Below, one piece after another: positions 36,045 through 45,854 of a stretch of DNA of 64,000 nt. Made by a program: the position numbers and the translations under genes. The notes below the pieces were generated by a model. It did no database searches. It was given only the letters and a program-made list of their open reading frames with translations, and had not been told where the DNA came from. The DNA comes from JANQSP01 sp965226095 (GTDB lineage Bacteria; Bdellovibrionota; Bdellovibrionia; Bdellovibrionales; UBA1609): positions 806,001 through 870,000 of the forward strand of contig OZ245336.1 of NCBI GenBank assembly GCA_965226095.1, read 5' to 3'. How positions within the stretch are numbered: the first letter of the stretch is position 1; the number at the start of each line of letters is the position of its first letter.

Positions 36045-36911
36045 TTATTGGGAAAATTTAAGTTTTTCTTTTAGAAGTAAAAAGTCATTATGCTTTTGTT
36101 CTCTTAATGTTCTATGTGTGCTGTCTGACTTTTGCAAAATGACAATGTGTTGTTGATTGATCTCCTCCACCTTTTGTCCATCAATAGTTAAAAACCCCGC
36201 TTGGTTTTGATTGTTGATTTGAAGATGCATTGAACAAGTATCAGGAATAATCACCGGACGGTGAGTAAGACTATGAGAACAAATAGGTGTAATGGCGAAA
36301 GCCTGTACTTTTGGGTGCAAAATAGGGCCACCTGAAGCCAGGTTATAAGCCGTGGATCCAGTGGGAGAAGAAATAATTAAGCCATCCGCTTTGACAGAGT
36401 AAATATTTTGATTTTGGATAGTGATAGAAATATTTATTAAGTGACTAAAGTTTCCTCGTTCAATCACCATATCGTTTAAAGCCTTGTATGTTCTGTCTTG
36501 TTTTGAGGATTCCCGGACAGTGATTTGCATGGTAGAACGTTCTTCTATTTGCATCTTTCCTTCCAACACTGTATCCAAACAACTCAGTATTTGTTGTTTT
36601 CGATAAACTGTCAGAAAACCAAAAGAGCCCATATTAATACCCAGGAAAGGAATATCATCATCCGGTATAAATTGAACTGCCTGTAAATAGGTGCCATCAC
36701 CCCCTAAAACCAAAGCCAGATCGGGTTGTAACCCTTCATAAGAAATTTTATTTAAAGCAGATTGTGGAAAGGATTTTATTTGTATAGCCTTCTTTTTCAA
36801 ATGCTGTTCCACTTCTTTAAGGCTTTGTAAAATACCTTCAGAGCTGTCTCTATAAATGACAAGCACTTGTTTTATTCTCTTTTTTAAAAAAGTATTTTTT
36901 ATCAAATTCAA
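36045..36911 (-). CDS. nadK: NAD kinase
   Basis: NadK phosphorylates NAD to NADP. The 288-residue product shows the GGDG motif (70-73) in LVLGGDGTYLQAVQF, GINMGSFGFLT, and the NAD-binding ADGLIISSPTGSTAYNLASGG. The start is uncertain: TTG codons at 36911 and 36905 are both possible, each with only a weak site (GTGAG). It is divergent from lepB and convergent with ahpC. Confidence 0.93.
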   Translation of the reverse strand: MNLIKNTFLKKRIKQVLVIYRDSSEGILQSLKEVEQHLKKKAIQIKSFPQSALNKISYEGLQPDLALVLGGDGTYLQAVQFIPDDDIPFLGINMGSFGFLTVYRKQQILSCLDTVLEGKMQIEERSTMQITVRESSKQDRTYKALNDMVIERGNFSHLINISITIQNQNIYSVKADGLIISSPTGSTAYNLASGGPILHPKVQAFAITPICSHSLTHRPVIIPDTCSMHLQINNQNQAGFLTIDGQKVEEINQQHIVILQKSDSTHRTLREQKHNDFLLLKEKLKFSQ

Positions 36912-37039
36912 CTCACTAAAAAGATGCTACGCATTATTTTATCAGGGAAAAAGTATTATTGACTATAAATGTGCAGAAATACAAAATATAAACTTTAACT
37001 GCCTTAGTCAATGTTTGATGGGCTTATGCTATTGTAAAA

Positions 37040-37834
37040 TTGTTTCAGAACAAGGTTTTCAAGTTGTTTTCCAATTTCCTGCGATCCATATTTTTATTTA
37101 TTAAAGGTTTTTTTGATAAATCTGTTGTTGTTATTGTGATGGGTATTTTGATATTTCGATGGGCTTTTTTTGAACCTTATGTCATCCCATCTGGCAGTAT
37201 GATTCCTTCTTTATTAATCAATGATCACATTATCGTGCAAAAATTTTCTTATGGTGTACATATACCTTTCACTAAAAATTGGCTTTGGAAAAGAGACAAT
37301 CCTAAACGAGGGGATATTGTTGTGTTTCGTCCTTTGTCAGTGGAAGGTAAAATGAAATTCATGATTAAAAGAGTCTTGGCTGTGAGTGGAGATGACATCT
37401 ATATTGATTCAAATAAACAAATTTGGGTCAATGGAGAACAGATGTCACAGGTTATTTTACACCCTTCCAGTGGAATGGAAAAAGATGGTTATTATTCTCT
37501 CAATGCGCAGGATATGGGAGGAGCAGATTTTGAGGATTATACTTTCTATAAGGAGAATAATGGTGCTCGTGCCTATCGTATAATGGTCAATAACACACGA
37601 AATCGTTCCGGGTCTTTTGAAGACTTTCAAGTACCAAAAGATCATGTTTTTCTGATGGGGGATAACAGGGATAATTCTCATGATTCCCGATATTGGGGGA
37701 GCTTACCTATTGCCAATATTATGGGTCGTTCCCGATGGATATGGTTAAGCTGTGACCGAACATTTCTGAAATTACCTCTTTTATGTTATCCAAATAAGTT
37801 GAGATTAAAACGATTATTTAAAACCATTCGATAG
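37040..37834 (+). CDS. lepB: Signal peptidase I
   Basis: LepB removes signal peptides from exported proteins at the outer face of the inner membrane. The single N-terminal helix (about 24-43) is followed by box B with catalytic Ser in PSGSMIPSL (S53), box D with catalytic Lys in FMIKRVLAVSGD (K110), and box E MGDNRDNSHDSRYWG. The length of 264 residues is shorter than the E. coli enzyme but usual for one-helix types. TTG at 37040 has no ribosome site; TTG at 37064, behind AACAAGG, would also keep the whole helix. Confidence 0.92.
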   Translation: MFQNKVFKLFSNFLRSIFLFIKGFFDKSVVVIVMGILIFRWAFFEPYVIPSGSMIPSLLINDHIIVQKFSYGVHIPFTKNWLWKRDNPKRGDIVVFRPLSVEGKMKFMIKRVLAVSGDDIYIDSNKQIWVNGEQMSQVILHPSSGMEKDGYYSLNAQDMGGADFEDYTFYKENNGARAYRIMVNNTRNRSGSFEDFQVPKDHVFLMGDNRDNSHDSRYWGSLPIANIMGRSRWIWLSCDRTFLKLPLLCYPNKLRLKRLFKTIR

Positions 37835-37922
37835 TGAACTCATGGAAAAAATGGATAATTGCAAGCTTTCAAAGTGAAAAAACCGCTATAAAAATATTTC
37901 ATTTTGTTATATAGTTTTTTTC

Positions 37923-38879
37923 ATGGCTTCAAATACCAACTCTCTTATTAGTGTAAATGATTGGGATAACGACAAAATTAATTTTGTTATGGAAAAAACT
38001 GCCTTTTTAAAGAAGGAATTTAATCAGAACGGCCGTATCAGTCATTGTGTGGATATGAAACAAACTCAGGGATTGGTGGCTCAGTTATTGTTTGCAGAAC
38101 CAAGCACCAGAACCAGAGCTGGTTTTGAATTGGCTTGTTTTCGTCTGGGTATCTCCCCTACAGTTCTATGGAATTTGCATTTTTCCAGTATGGCTAAAGG
38201 GGAAACACTGGAAGATACGCTTCAATGTTTGGTTGCCCTCAGGCCTAACATGATCGTGCTTCGTTGTGGTGAGTTTAAATCTGCTGAATCTTTTCTAAGT
38301 AATAGTCCTGTGCCAGTGGTAAATGCAGGGCTTGGGACTAAAGAACATCCCACTCAAGCTTTGGTGGATGTTTTTACGGTTCAAGAAACTAGAGGGCAGG
38401 TTAAAGGGGAAAAAATACTGATTGTAGGGGATGTTTTGCATTCCAGAGTAGCTAACTCCAACTTAAAATTATTTACCCGAATGGGGGCTCAGTTGGCTAT
38501 TTGCGCTCCCAAAGAACTTAGTCCGGCTGATAAAGAAGCCTGGAAAGATGTGACTCGTTTTGAATCTTTGGAAGAGGGGATCAGATGGGCAAGTGTGATC
38601 ATGTGTTTGCGTGTGCAAAAAGAACGACATACTTTAAGAAGCATAGGTTTCTCCATGGCAGAATATCGTGACAAGTATCGTATTGGAAAGGAACAAATGG
38701 AGTGTTTTCAAAAAGATGGAATTTTGTTGCATCCAGGTCCGGCGGTCAGAGGTGTGGAAATTGCGAATGAAGTTTTGGAAGATTCACGTTGTCATATTCT
38801 CACTCAAGTGGAAAATGGTTCTCATGTCCGTTCAGCGGTCATCTCTGAAGTATTGAATTTGGAGATCAAGGGAATATGA
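37923..38879 (+). CDS. pyrB: Aspartate carbamoyltransferase, catalytic chain
   Basis: This enzyme makes carbamoyl-aspartate in pyrimidine synthesis. The 318-residue product has the carbamoyl-phosphate loop FAEPSTRTRAGFELA, the HPTQALVD segment and the aspartate-side LHPGPAVRGVEI. No pyrI (regulatory chain) is adjacent. The stop overlaps the carA start by 4 bases (ATGA), so pyrB-carA-carB form one operon that delivers carbamoyl phosphate to PyrB. No ribosome site is seen before the ATG. Confidence 0.95.
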   Translation: MASNTNSLISVNDWDNDKINFVMEKTAFLKKEFNQNGRISHCVDMKQTQGLVAQLLFAEPSTRTRAGFELACFRLGISPTVLWNLHFSSMAKGETLEDTLQCLVALRPNMIVLRCGEFKSAESFLSNSPVPVVNAGLGTKEHPTQALVDVFTVQETRGQVKGEKILIVGDVLHSRVANSNLKLFTRMGAQLAICAPKELSPADKEAWKDVTRFESLEEGIRWASVIMCLRVQKERHTLRSIGFSMAEYRDKYRIGKEQMECFQKDGILLHPGPAVRGVEIANEVLEDSRCHILTQVENGSHVRSAVISEVLNLEIKGI

Positions 38880-39961
38880 AGCATCGGCCGGAACCCGGCT
38901 TTCTGGTATTAGAAACCGGAGAAATTTTTAAAGGGCTGTTTTTAGGAGGTATAGAACGGGCGGGAGAGCTTGTCTTTAATACCTCTCATAGTGGTTATGA
39001 GGAAATGGCCACAGATCCTTCTTATTTTAATCAAATTCTGGTAATGACGGCTCCTATGCAAGGTAATTATGGAGCGGATAACAAGGTATGGGAATCCAGT
39101 CGCATTCATATACAGGGTTTGATTTGTTTGGAAATGCAAAGTGGAGATAGAGACTCTCAATGGATGACGAAACTGATCTCTCATGGTGTGCCCATTTTAT
39201 CTGGTGTGGATACACGTTCATTGGTTTTACAGTTAAGAGCAACAGGTACTGTATGGGGTGCAGTTGTGTGTACATCTGACAATTCTTCTGCCAAAAAACG
39301 TGCGGCTCATTTGATTTCATCCGGGAAAAAAATAGAAAAAGATTGGCCTTTTATTGTAGCAGATAAAAATATTCGAGAACTAAAAGGAAAAAATAAAAAA
39401 GGACTCAGAGTGGCTGTTATGGATTTTGGTTGTAAAGAAAATATTGTGCGTGAATTGTTAAAGAGAACAAGTTGTATTTGTCTTTATCCTCCTCGCACAT
39501 CAGCTGAGGAGATTTTAAAATGGAAGCCTTCTGCTTTGTTGTTATCCAATGGTCCCGGCGATCCGGCAGAGGTGAAAAAATCAGTGCAAACCATTAAAAA
39601 ACTTTTAGGTAAAATATTTATTTTTGGAATTTGTATGGGACATCAGTTATTGGCTTTGGCCCTTGGAGGGAAAACCTATAAATTAAAATTTGGTCATCGA
39701 GGAAGTAATCACCCTATTGAAGATAAGCTTCTCAAAAAAATCTATGTCACCAGCCAGAATCATGGTTATGCGGTGGAAGGAAAAAGTTTGCCGGATTTTT
39801 TACAGGTAACGCATACGAATTTAAACGATGGTACAGTAGAAGGTTTTTTTTCCAGTAAAGCCAGGTGCTTGGGGATACAATTTCATCCTGAAAGTCATCC
39901 TGGTCCACATGATGCAAGTGAATTGTTTGACTTTTTTATAAAGCAAGTAAAAAAACTCTAA
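38876..39961 (+). CDS. carA: Carbamoyl-phosphate synthase small chain
   Basis: CarA hydrolyses glutamine and channels ammonia to CarB. The 361-residue product has the N-terminal CPSase domain (FNTSHSGYEEMATDPSY) and a class I glutamine amidotransferase domain with SNGPGDPAEV, catalytic Cys in FGICMGHQLLALA, and the His/Glu pair in QFHPESHPGPHD. It lies between overlapping pyrB and carB (33-base gap to carB). Confidence 0.96.
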   Translation: MKHRPEPGFLVLETGEIFKGLFLGGIERAGELVFNTSHSGYEEMATDPSYFNQILVMTAPMQGNYGADNKVWESSRIHIQGLICLEMQSGDRDSQWMTKLISHGVPILSGVDTRSLVLQLRATGTVWGAVVCTSDNSSAKKRAAHLISSGKKIEKDWPFIVADKNIRELKGKNKKGLRVAVMDFGCKENIVRELLKRTSCICLYPPRTSAEEILKWKPSALLLSNGPGDPAEVKKSVQTIKKLLGKIFIFGICMGHQLLALALGGKTYKLKFGHRGSNHPIEDKLLKKIYVTSQNHGYAVEGKSLPDFLQVTHTNLNDGTVEGFFSSKARCLGIQFHPESHPGPHDASELFDFFIKQVKKL

Positions 39962-39994
39962 AATAGTTAATAAAAAACAGGGCAGCTCATACAT

Positions 39995-42900
39995 ATGAGA
40001 AAAGATATAAAAAAAGTGGTCATCTTGGGCAGTGGGCCTATTGTGATTGGTCAGGCTTGTGAATTTGATTACTCAGGGACTCAAGCCTGTAAGGCTCTCA
40101 TGCAAAAAGGTATTGAAGTTATTCTTATTAACTCCAATCCAGCGACTATCATGACCGATCCTGAACAAGCCACACGGGTTTATATTGAACCTTTAAAAGT
40201 GGAATTTGTGGAAGCTGTTTTAAAGAAGGAAAAACCTTGCTCCTTAATTCCCACTTTAGGTGGACAAACCGCTCTCAACCTGGCCCTGGATATGGACAAG
40301 AAAGGTATTTTAAAGAAATTGGACATAGAGATGCTGGGTGCTCGATCAGACGTGATCAAACGGGCGGAAAATCGGGAAGAGTTTAAACAATTATTAGAAA
40401 ACATTGGCGCCGCTTGTCCTAAAAGTATTTTGGTTAAATCCTTTAAACAAGGTTTAAAAGTAACTGAGGAAATGTCTTTTCCACTTGTGTTGAGACCGAA
40501 CTACACCCTTGGAGGGGGAGGAAGTGGAGTAGCCAACTCTTTGGAAGAGTATGAAGCAAAATTGATCACTGCTCTCAAAGAAAGTCCTGCTTCAGAAGTT
40601 TTAGTGGAGAAAAGCCTTCTGGGTTGGAAGGAGTTTGAATTGGAGGTTATGCGGGATCGTCGTGGTACCTTTGTCGTTGTCTGTTCGGTGGAGAATATCG
40701 ATCCCTGTGGTGTGCACACAGGAGATAGTTGTTCCGTATCTCCCCAACAAACTTTGTCGGATAAAGAATACCAGGCGATGCGGGATGAGGCGGAAAAAAT
40801 TATCTCTGCCGTGGGTGTGGAAACAGGAGGCGCTAATATTCAATTTGCCGTGCATCCTGAAACCCGAGAGCGTTTGGTGATCGAAATGAATCCACGTGTC
40901 AGTCGTTCCTCGGCCTTGGCCAGCAAAGCCACAGGTTTTCCCATTGCTAAAATTGCCGCTTTGGTGGCTGTGGGTTTTACAATGGATGAAATTCGAAACG
41001 ATATCACGGGTACAACGCCTTCTTGCTACGAGCCGGCTTTGGACTATGTGGTTGTAAAGATCCCTCGATTTGATTTTGAAAAATTTGAAGGCTCCAAAGA
41101 TATTTTAAATACGCAGATGAAAAGTGTGGGTGAAGTCATGGGTATTGGCAGAACCTTTCTGGAAGCCTTTATGAAAGCCCTGGTTTCCCTTGAGAAACAT
41201 TATGATCTTTTACAAAAAATCTCTCTTTCCGAAAAACAGTTAAGTTATCCAAACAGCCAAAGAATCTATGCACTCTTTCAGGCTTTCCGGCAGGGATATA
41301 CCGTTCAGGAAGTTAATGAGTTTACACAAATTGATCCATGGTTTCTGGAGCATTTTCATCGATTAATACAATTTGAAAAGAAAATAAAAAAAACAGTGGA
41401 GACAAATGGAAAAATAGAACCGAATATGTTGTTTTTTGCCAAGAGGATGGGAATACCGGATTTTTTGCTGGGTTTTTATTTGGGAAAAAAAGAAAGAGAT
41501 GTTCGACGTCTGCGGTGGAAACACAATATTCAACCTGTTTTTTATCAGGTAGATACTTGTGCTGGAGAGTTCGCTTCTCAAACCCCCTACTATTATTCTA
41601 CTTATTGGGGAACCAGAACTGGTAAGAAAAATAAAAGATCCAAAGAACTTGTGGTGATTTTGGGAAGCGGCCCCAATCGTATTGCTCAAGGTATTGAATT
41701 TGATTACTCCTGTGTCAGAGCAGCCAAACAGCTTAAGAAAATGGGTTATAAAACTTTGATGATCAACTCCAACCCTGAGACGGTTTCCACAGATTACGAC
41801 ACTTCAGACATGTTGTTTTTCGAACCTCTGACAACAGAGCATACTATAGAGGTTTTACAATTTACTCAACCTTTGGGATTTTTGGCTCAAATGGGAGGAC
41901 AGACTCCTATTCGTTTGGCACCGGATTTGGTCAAAGAGGGTTTTTCTCTGATTGGCTCTTCTATAAGAAGTATCGATCTGGCAGAAGATAGAGGGCGATT
42001 TTCCGCTTTGTGCACCCGTTTGGGTTTTCAGGTGCCTGCGGCTGGTATGGCGGGCTGTTTTGAAGATGCTCAGAAAATAATGAAAACAATAGGTTTTCCT
42101 TTGATTTGTCGGCCCAGTTATGTGCTGGGAGGACGAAGAATGGAAATTATCAATAATGAACAGGAATTGCAGACATATTTTCGTCGTCATCAACTTTTTA
42201 TCTCGGAAACGAACCCTTGTTTGATGGATCAGTTTTTGGATAGTTTTTTGGAAGTGGATGTGGATTTAGTGTGTGGACCGGACTGGGTGGTGATTGGTGG
42301 AATCATTGAGCATATTGAAAGAACAGGTGTACATAGTGGCGATAGTATGGGAGTGGTGCCTCCTCAAAGGTTAAAGCCGGAAACTTGTAAAAAAATTGAA
42401 GAATTCTCCACTCTCTTAGCTGGCCATCTAAAAATTTTAGGCTTTTTGAACTTACAATTGGCGATTAAAGAAGATGATATTTATATTATAGAGGCCAATC
42501 CTCGTAGCTCCCGAAGTGTGCCTTTTTTGTCCAAAGCCACAGCTTTGCCCTTGGTGGATTTGGCGGTTATGGCGATGTTTGCCTGGCCGGCAGACAAAGT
42601 GCACCCTGCTTTTTATAATTGGAAAAAACTGGAAGGAGTATCTGTAAAAGGAGTCGTGTTTCCCTTTAAAAAATTTGAAGATGTGGATTCTATTTTAGGC
42701 CCTGAAATGAAATCCATTGGGGAAGTGATGGGTCGTGGTTCCACCTACTCCGAGGCACTTCTAAAAGCGCTTCATTCCTCTTTTTTAAATTTACCTAAGA
42801 AAGGAGAGGTGTTTTTCTCATTGAGAGATAAAGATAAAGAGGAACTGTTGCCAGTTGCTCAAAGTTTCCTAAAAATGGGATATACATTGTCGGCGACTCG

Positions 42901-43201
42901 TGGAACAGCGGATTTTTTAAAAATTCATCAACTGGAATGTTTAAAGGTTAAAAAAGTAAGGGAGGGGCGTCCCCATTGTGTGGATCGCATTCGCTCTGGA
43001 CAGGTGACTTTGGTGATCAACACCACTTCCGGTAAACGTTCCATAGAGACCAGTTTCAGTATTCGTCGAAGCTGTTTGGATCAGGGAGTGCCTTGTATTA
43101 CAGAAAGTGAGGCGGCTAAGGCCGTTGTTTTCGCATTGCAAAAAACACAGAAAAAAGCCATTTTAGTAGAGCCTTTGCCTCCAATGGTGAAAAACAGCTA
43201 A
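39995..43201 (+). CDS. carB: Carbamoyl-phosphate synthase large chain
   Basis: CarB makes carbamoyl phosphate from bicarbonate, ammonia and two ATP. The 1068-residue product is full length and shows two homologous ATP-grasp halves, each starting with (V/L)GSGPxxIxQxxEFDYS. The metal-binding EMNPRVSRSSALASKATGFP occurs in the first half and the related EANPRSSRSVPFLSKATALP in the second. The C-terminal MGS-like allosteric domain covers about residues 930-1068. It is the last gene of the pyrB-carA-carB operon. Confidence 0.96.
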   Translation: MRKDIKKVVILGSGPIVIGQACEFDYSGTQACKALMQKGIEVILINSNPATIMTDPEQATRVYIEPLKVEFVEAVLKKEKPCSLIPTLGGQTALNLALDMDKKGILKKLDIEMLGARSDVIKRAENREEFKQLLENIGAACPKSILVKSFKQGLKVTEEMSFPLVLRPNYTLGGGGSGVANSLEEYEAKLITALKESPASEVLVEKSLLGWKEFELEVMRDRRGTFVVVCSVENIDPCGVHTGDSCSVSPQQTLSDKEYQAMRDEAEKIISAVGVETGGANIQFAVHPETRERLVIEMNPRVSRSSALASKATGFPIAKIAALVAVGFTMDEIRNDITGTTPSCYEPALDYVVVKIPRFDFEKFEGSKDILNTQMKSVGEVMGIGRTFLEAFMKALVSLEKHYDLLQKISLSEKQLSYPNSQRIYALFQAFRQGYTVQEVNEFTQIDPWFLEHFHRLIQFEKKIKKTVETNGKIEPNMLFFAKRMGIPDFLLGFYLGKKERDVRRLRWKHNIQPVFYQVDTCAGEFASQTPYYYSTYWGTRTGKKNKRSKELVVILGSGPNRIAQGIEFDYSCVRAAKQLKKMGYKTLMINSNPETVSTDYDTSDMLFFEPLTTEHTIEVLQFTQPLGFLAQMGGQTPIRLAPDLVKEGFSLIGSSIRSIDLAEDRGRFSALCTRLGFQVPAAGMAGCFEDAQKIMKTIGFPLICRPSYVLGGRRMEIINNEQELQTYFRRHQLFISETNPCLMDQFLDSFLEVDVDLVCGPDWVVIGGIIEHIERTGVHSGDSMGVVPPQRLKPETCKKIEEFSTLLAGHLKILGFLNLQLAIKEDDIYIIEANPRSSRSVPFLSKATALPLVDLAVMAMFAWPADKVHPAFYNWKKLEGVSVKGVVFPFKKFEDVDSILGPEMKSIGEVMGRGSTYSEALLKALHSSFLNLPKKGEVFFSLRDKDKEELLPVAQSFLKMGYTLSATRGTADFLKIHQLECLKVKKVREGRPHCVDRIRSGQVTLVINTTSGKRSIETSFSIRRSCLDQGVPCITESEAAKAVVFALQKTQKKAILVEPLPPMVKNS

Positions 43202-43269
43202 AATATTATTTGCACAAACCTTAAAAAAGTATTCACAAATCTTATAAATTTCTTTTAAGATTAGTCATT

Positions 43270-44142
43270 ATGTCTTACGTGTTACAAGTAGAGAAATTAA
43301 AAAAGACCTTTAAAAAAGATTGGCCCTCTTTTGTAAAGACAGAGGTTTTGAAAGGTTTGGATTTTTCCATTCAAAAAGGGGTGGTGACAGGTTTTCTGGG
43401 GACCAACGGATCCGGTAAAACCACGACCATGAAATGTATGCTTGGTCTGATTCCCTTTGAAGGAGGGAAGGTTTCTTTTTTTGATAATCAATCTTTGTGT
43501 GCCGATGTTTTGAAAAAAATTGGTTTTTTGCCGGAGCAGCCTTGTTTTTATGATTGCTTAACGGGAGAAGAGTTACTGGTTTTCTATGGTCGGCTTTCTG
43601 TTTCCACTAATGTAGCTGAATTGAAGTCACGAGCTAGATCGTTGTTAAAAAAACTGGATCTCTATCATGCTAAAGATCGAAAGATCAGAAATTACTCAAA
43701 GGGAATGCTACAAAAAGTTGGTTTGGCACAGGCCCTCATTCATCATCCGGAGTTTGTTATACTGGATGAACCCATGGCTGGTTTGGATCCGGATGGTCGT
43801 TTGTGTGTGGCTGAACTGATACAGGAATTAAAGAAGGAAGGCACTACAGTGTTTTTCAGTTCTCATTTGCTCTATGATGTGGAAAGACTGTGCAGTGATT
43901 TAGTGGTATTGAAAGGTGGCCAGTCTGTGTATAGTGGAAGTGTTCAGAAACTATTGGATCAAATGAAAGGACAACAGCGAGAGATTGTGTATTGGGAAAA
44001 AGGGAAGGAACACTCTGTATACGTAAAAACCCTTCAACAATGTCAGGAGCAACTGGATTCTTTGAGAAAGAAAGGCTGTGACATTGTAAAAGTAGGAGTG
44101 GATAAAAAAACTTTGGAACAGGCTTTTGTGAAAATAGGATAG
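43270..44142 (+). CDS. ABC transporter ATP-binding protein
   Basis: The 290-residue ATPase has Walker A (GFLGTNGSGKTTT), the signature in a degenerate form (YSKGMLQKVGLAQAL instead of LSGGQ), Walker B (FVILDEPMAGLDPDG) and the switch His in FSSHLLYDVERLC. This variant signature is typical of the CcmA/NatA/GldA branch. It is followed after 12 bases by its permease and then by pilD and the pilus genes. GldA-like transporters serve gliding or surface structures in some bacteria; that link is only suggested by position. Confidence 0.9.
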   Translation: MSYVLQVEKLKKTFKKDWPSFVKTEVLKGLDFSIQKGVVTGFLGTNGSGKTTTMKCMLGLIPFEGGKVSFFDNQSLCADVLKKIGFLPEQPCFYDCLTGEELLVFYGRLSVSTNVAELKSRARSLLKKLDLYHAKDRKIRNYSKGMLQKVGLAQALIHHPEFVILDEPMAGLDPDGRLCVAELIQELKKEGTTVFFSSHLLYDVERLCSDLVVLKGGQSVYSGSVQKLLDQMKGQQREIVYWEKGKEHSVYVKTLQQCQEQLDSLRKKGCDIVKVGVDKKTLEQAFVKIG

Positions 44143-44154
44143 GAAAAACAGATT

Positions 44155-44922
44155 ATGAAAAATGTATGGCTCATTTCATTGAATACCATTAAAGAAATAC
44201 GAAGGCATAAGGTTTTTTATGCTTTTGGTGTCATGGTTCTTCTTTTAATAGGGGCAGGTCTGACCCTAGCTCCTCTTAGCTTGGATGAACAAACCCGTTT
44301 GAGTATCAATTTTTCACTTACTGCCTGTCATATTGGTCTCATGATTTTAGCTGTGTATTTTGCCAGTACCCTTATCTCTCACGAAATTGAGAAAAAAACC
44401 ATTATTACTGTATTTGTAAAACCACTATCCAGGATGCAGTTTATTTTGGGGAAATTCCTTGGCTTGGCTTTTATTCTGGGAATGATGGTTTTGTTTTTAA
44501 GTTTATTTCTTGTATTGGTGTATTTGTTTTTTAAACAACCAGTGGAAATGGTGTTGTTTATGGCTTTATGGGGGATTTTTTTAGAGGCATTGATTTTATC
44601 AGCAGTAGCTTTTTTGTTTAGCAGTATCACTTCTTCTTTTTTAGTTTTAGTTTATTCAGTGTTTGTCTTTATTATAGGTCACGCTACGAATGGTATTGTA
44701 TTTTTTCTACAACAGGCCAAGAGAGATATTTTGAAACCAATCACAAAAGTGATTGCTAGGGCGATGCCCAATTTTGAAAAATTGAATTGGCGCTCCCATG
44801 CCTTGTATCAGGATGAATTGTCTATGGTGGAAGTGTTGTATGCTTCTATTTATGGATTTGCATGGATAACTTTTCTATTAATTTTAGCGGCCTGGTTGTT
44901 TAAAAGGAAAAAAATTGCCTGA
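44155..44922 (+). CDS. ABC transporter permease (ABC-2/NosY-like)
   Basis: This 255-residue membrane protein has six hydrophobic helices and begins with the family's N-terminal WLISLNTIKEIRRHKVFYAF pattern, followed by LISHEIEKKTIITVFVKPLSR. This type transports or reorganises substrates with the preceding ATPase. Its last 8 bases overlap the start of the prepilin peptidase gene. The substrate is unknown. Confidence 0.85.
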   Translation: MKNVWLISLNTIKEIRRHKVFYAFGVMVLLLIGAGLTLAPLSLDEQTRLSINFSLTACHIGLMILAVYFASTLISHEIEKKTIITVFVKPLSRMQFILGKFLGLAFILGMMVLFLSLFLVLVYLFFKQPVEMVLFMALWGIFLEALILSAVAFLFSSITSSFLVLVYSVFVFIIGHATNGIVFFLQQAKRDILKPITKVIARAMPNFEKLNWRSHALYQDELSMVEVLYASIYGFAWITFLLILAAWLFKRKKIA

Positions 44923-45742
44923 TTCCTTTTATCTGTTTTTTTTTAATTGGGATTTTTTTTGTTTTCTTATTCTGGGTTTGTGTTTTGGAAGAATAGGCGC
45001 AGTCTTAGCTCTTTTTCTGCCCATTTATGAAGGTTGTGAAAATGGAGAAACAGAAGAACATCAAAAGTATAAACACATTAAAGATTTTCTTCCGTTTTTT
45101 GTTAATTGTCAGAACAAATGGGGTTGGTATCCACTCTCTTGTGCTGTGAAAAAATTAAGAGGACAATCTTCCACTTTACAACCCCTTATCCTGGAAATTT
45201 TATTGGCTTTCTTATTTATTCTTCTGTTCTATACAGTGGGTTGGAGTTTTTTACTCATTGAATATTTATTGTTTGTTTTTGCTTTAACAGTGGCAAGCGC
45301 TGTGGATCTGAAGCATTTTATTTTGCCAGACACTTTGACTTTATCCGGCATTGTTATTGGTTTACTGGGAGCAGTGCTTAATCCAGAGCTTGGGCGTGAA
45401 TTTTGGCCAGCTTTTAGTGGACTACTAATGGGTGGAGGTTTTTTATGGCTGGTGGCGCTGTTGTATTATGCTGTTCGTAAAGAAGAGGGCTTAGGAGGTG
45501 GTGATATCAAGTTGTTGGCTTGGATGGGGACAGTTTTAACATGGAAGGCCATTCCTTTTGTAATTTTAGTGGCTTGTTTTTCTGCTGTTATTTTTGCTTT
45601 ACTTGGGGTTTTTCAACCAGGAAATTGGTTGAAAAAAAATATTCCGTTTGGTCCTTATTTGGCGGCTTCCGGTTTTATATATATCTTCTGTTACGGTAAA
45701 GAGATAACACACTTATATTTATCTTTTTTCATTTCCTTGTAA
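44915..45742 (+). CDS. pilD: Prepilin leader peptidase (A24), lacking the tetracysteine zinc motif
   Basis: PilD cleaves the leader of type IV prepilins and, in most relatives, N-methylates the new N-terminus. TTG at 44915 follows AAAGGA. The catalytic aspartates are present: D131 in ASAVDLKHFILPD and D197 in GGGDIKLLAW. Eight or so membrane helices fit. The cytosolic loop (about 38-90) normally carries CxxC...CxxC for zinc and the methyltransferase part; here it is CENGETEEHQKYKH...NCQNKWG...SCAVKK with no CxxC pair. Cleavage is probably kept, methylation is doubtful. The gene starts within the preceding permease gene. Confidence 0.87.
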   Translation: MPDSFYLFFFNWDFFCFLILGLCFGRIGAVLALFLPIYEGCENGETEEHQKYKHIKDFLPFFVNCQNKWGWYPLSCAVKKLRGQSSTLQPLILEILLAFLFILLFYTVGWSFLLIEYLLFVFALTVASAVDLKHFILPDTLTLSGIVIGLLGAVLNPELGREFWPAFSGLLMGGGFLWLVALLYYAVRKEEGLGGGDIKLLAWMGTVLTWKAIPFVILVACFSAVIFALLGVFQPGNWLKKNIPFGPYLAASGFIYIFCYGKEITHLYLSFFISL

Positions 45743-45796
45743 GTTTTACCTTTCAGGAGTGTCAATTAGAGGGTAAAATTATGCTATGTTTATACA

Positions 45797-45824
45797 TTGA
45801 CTTTTTTTTACTCTGAGTCATAAT
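45797..45824 (+). promoter_or_regulatory. Candidate sigma-70-like promoter of the pilM operon
   Basis: TTGACT (45797-45802) and CATAAT (45819-45824) are separated by 16 bases, 31 bases before the pilM start. A ribosome site GGGAAGGGGA lies at 45841-45850. Confidence 0.55.
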
Positions 45825-45854
45825 TTTTATACGGACTTCTAGGGAAGGGGATCT

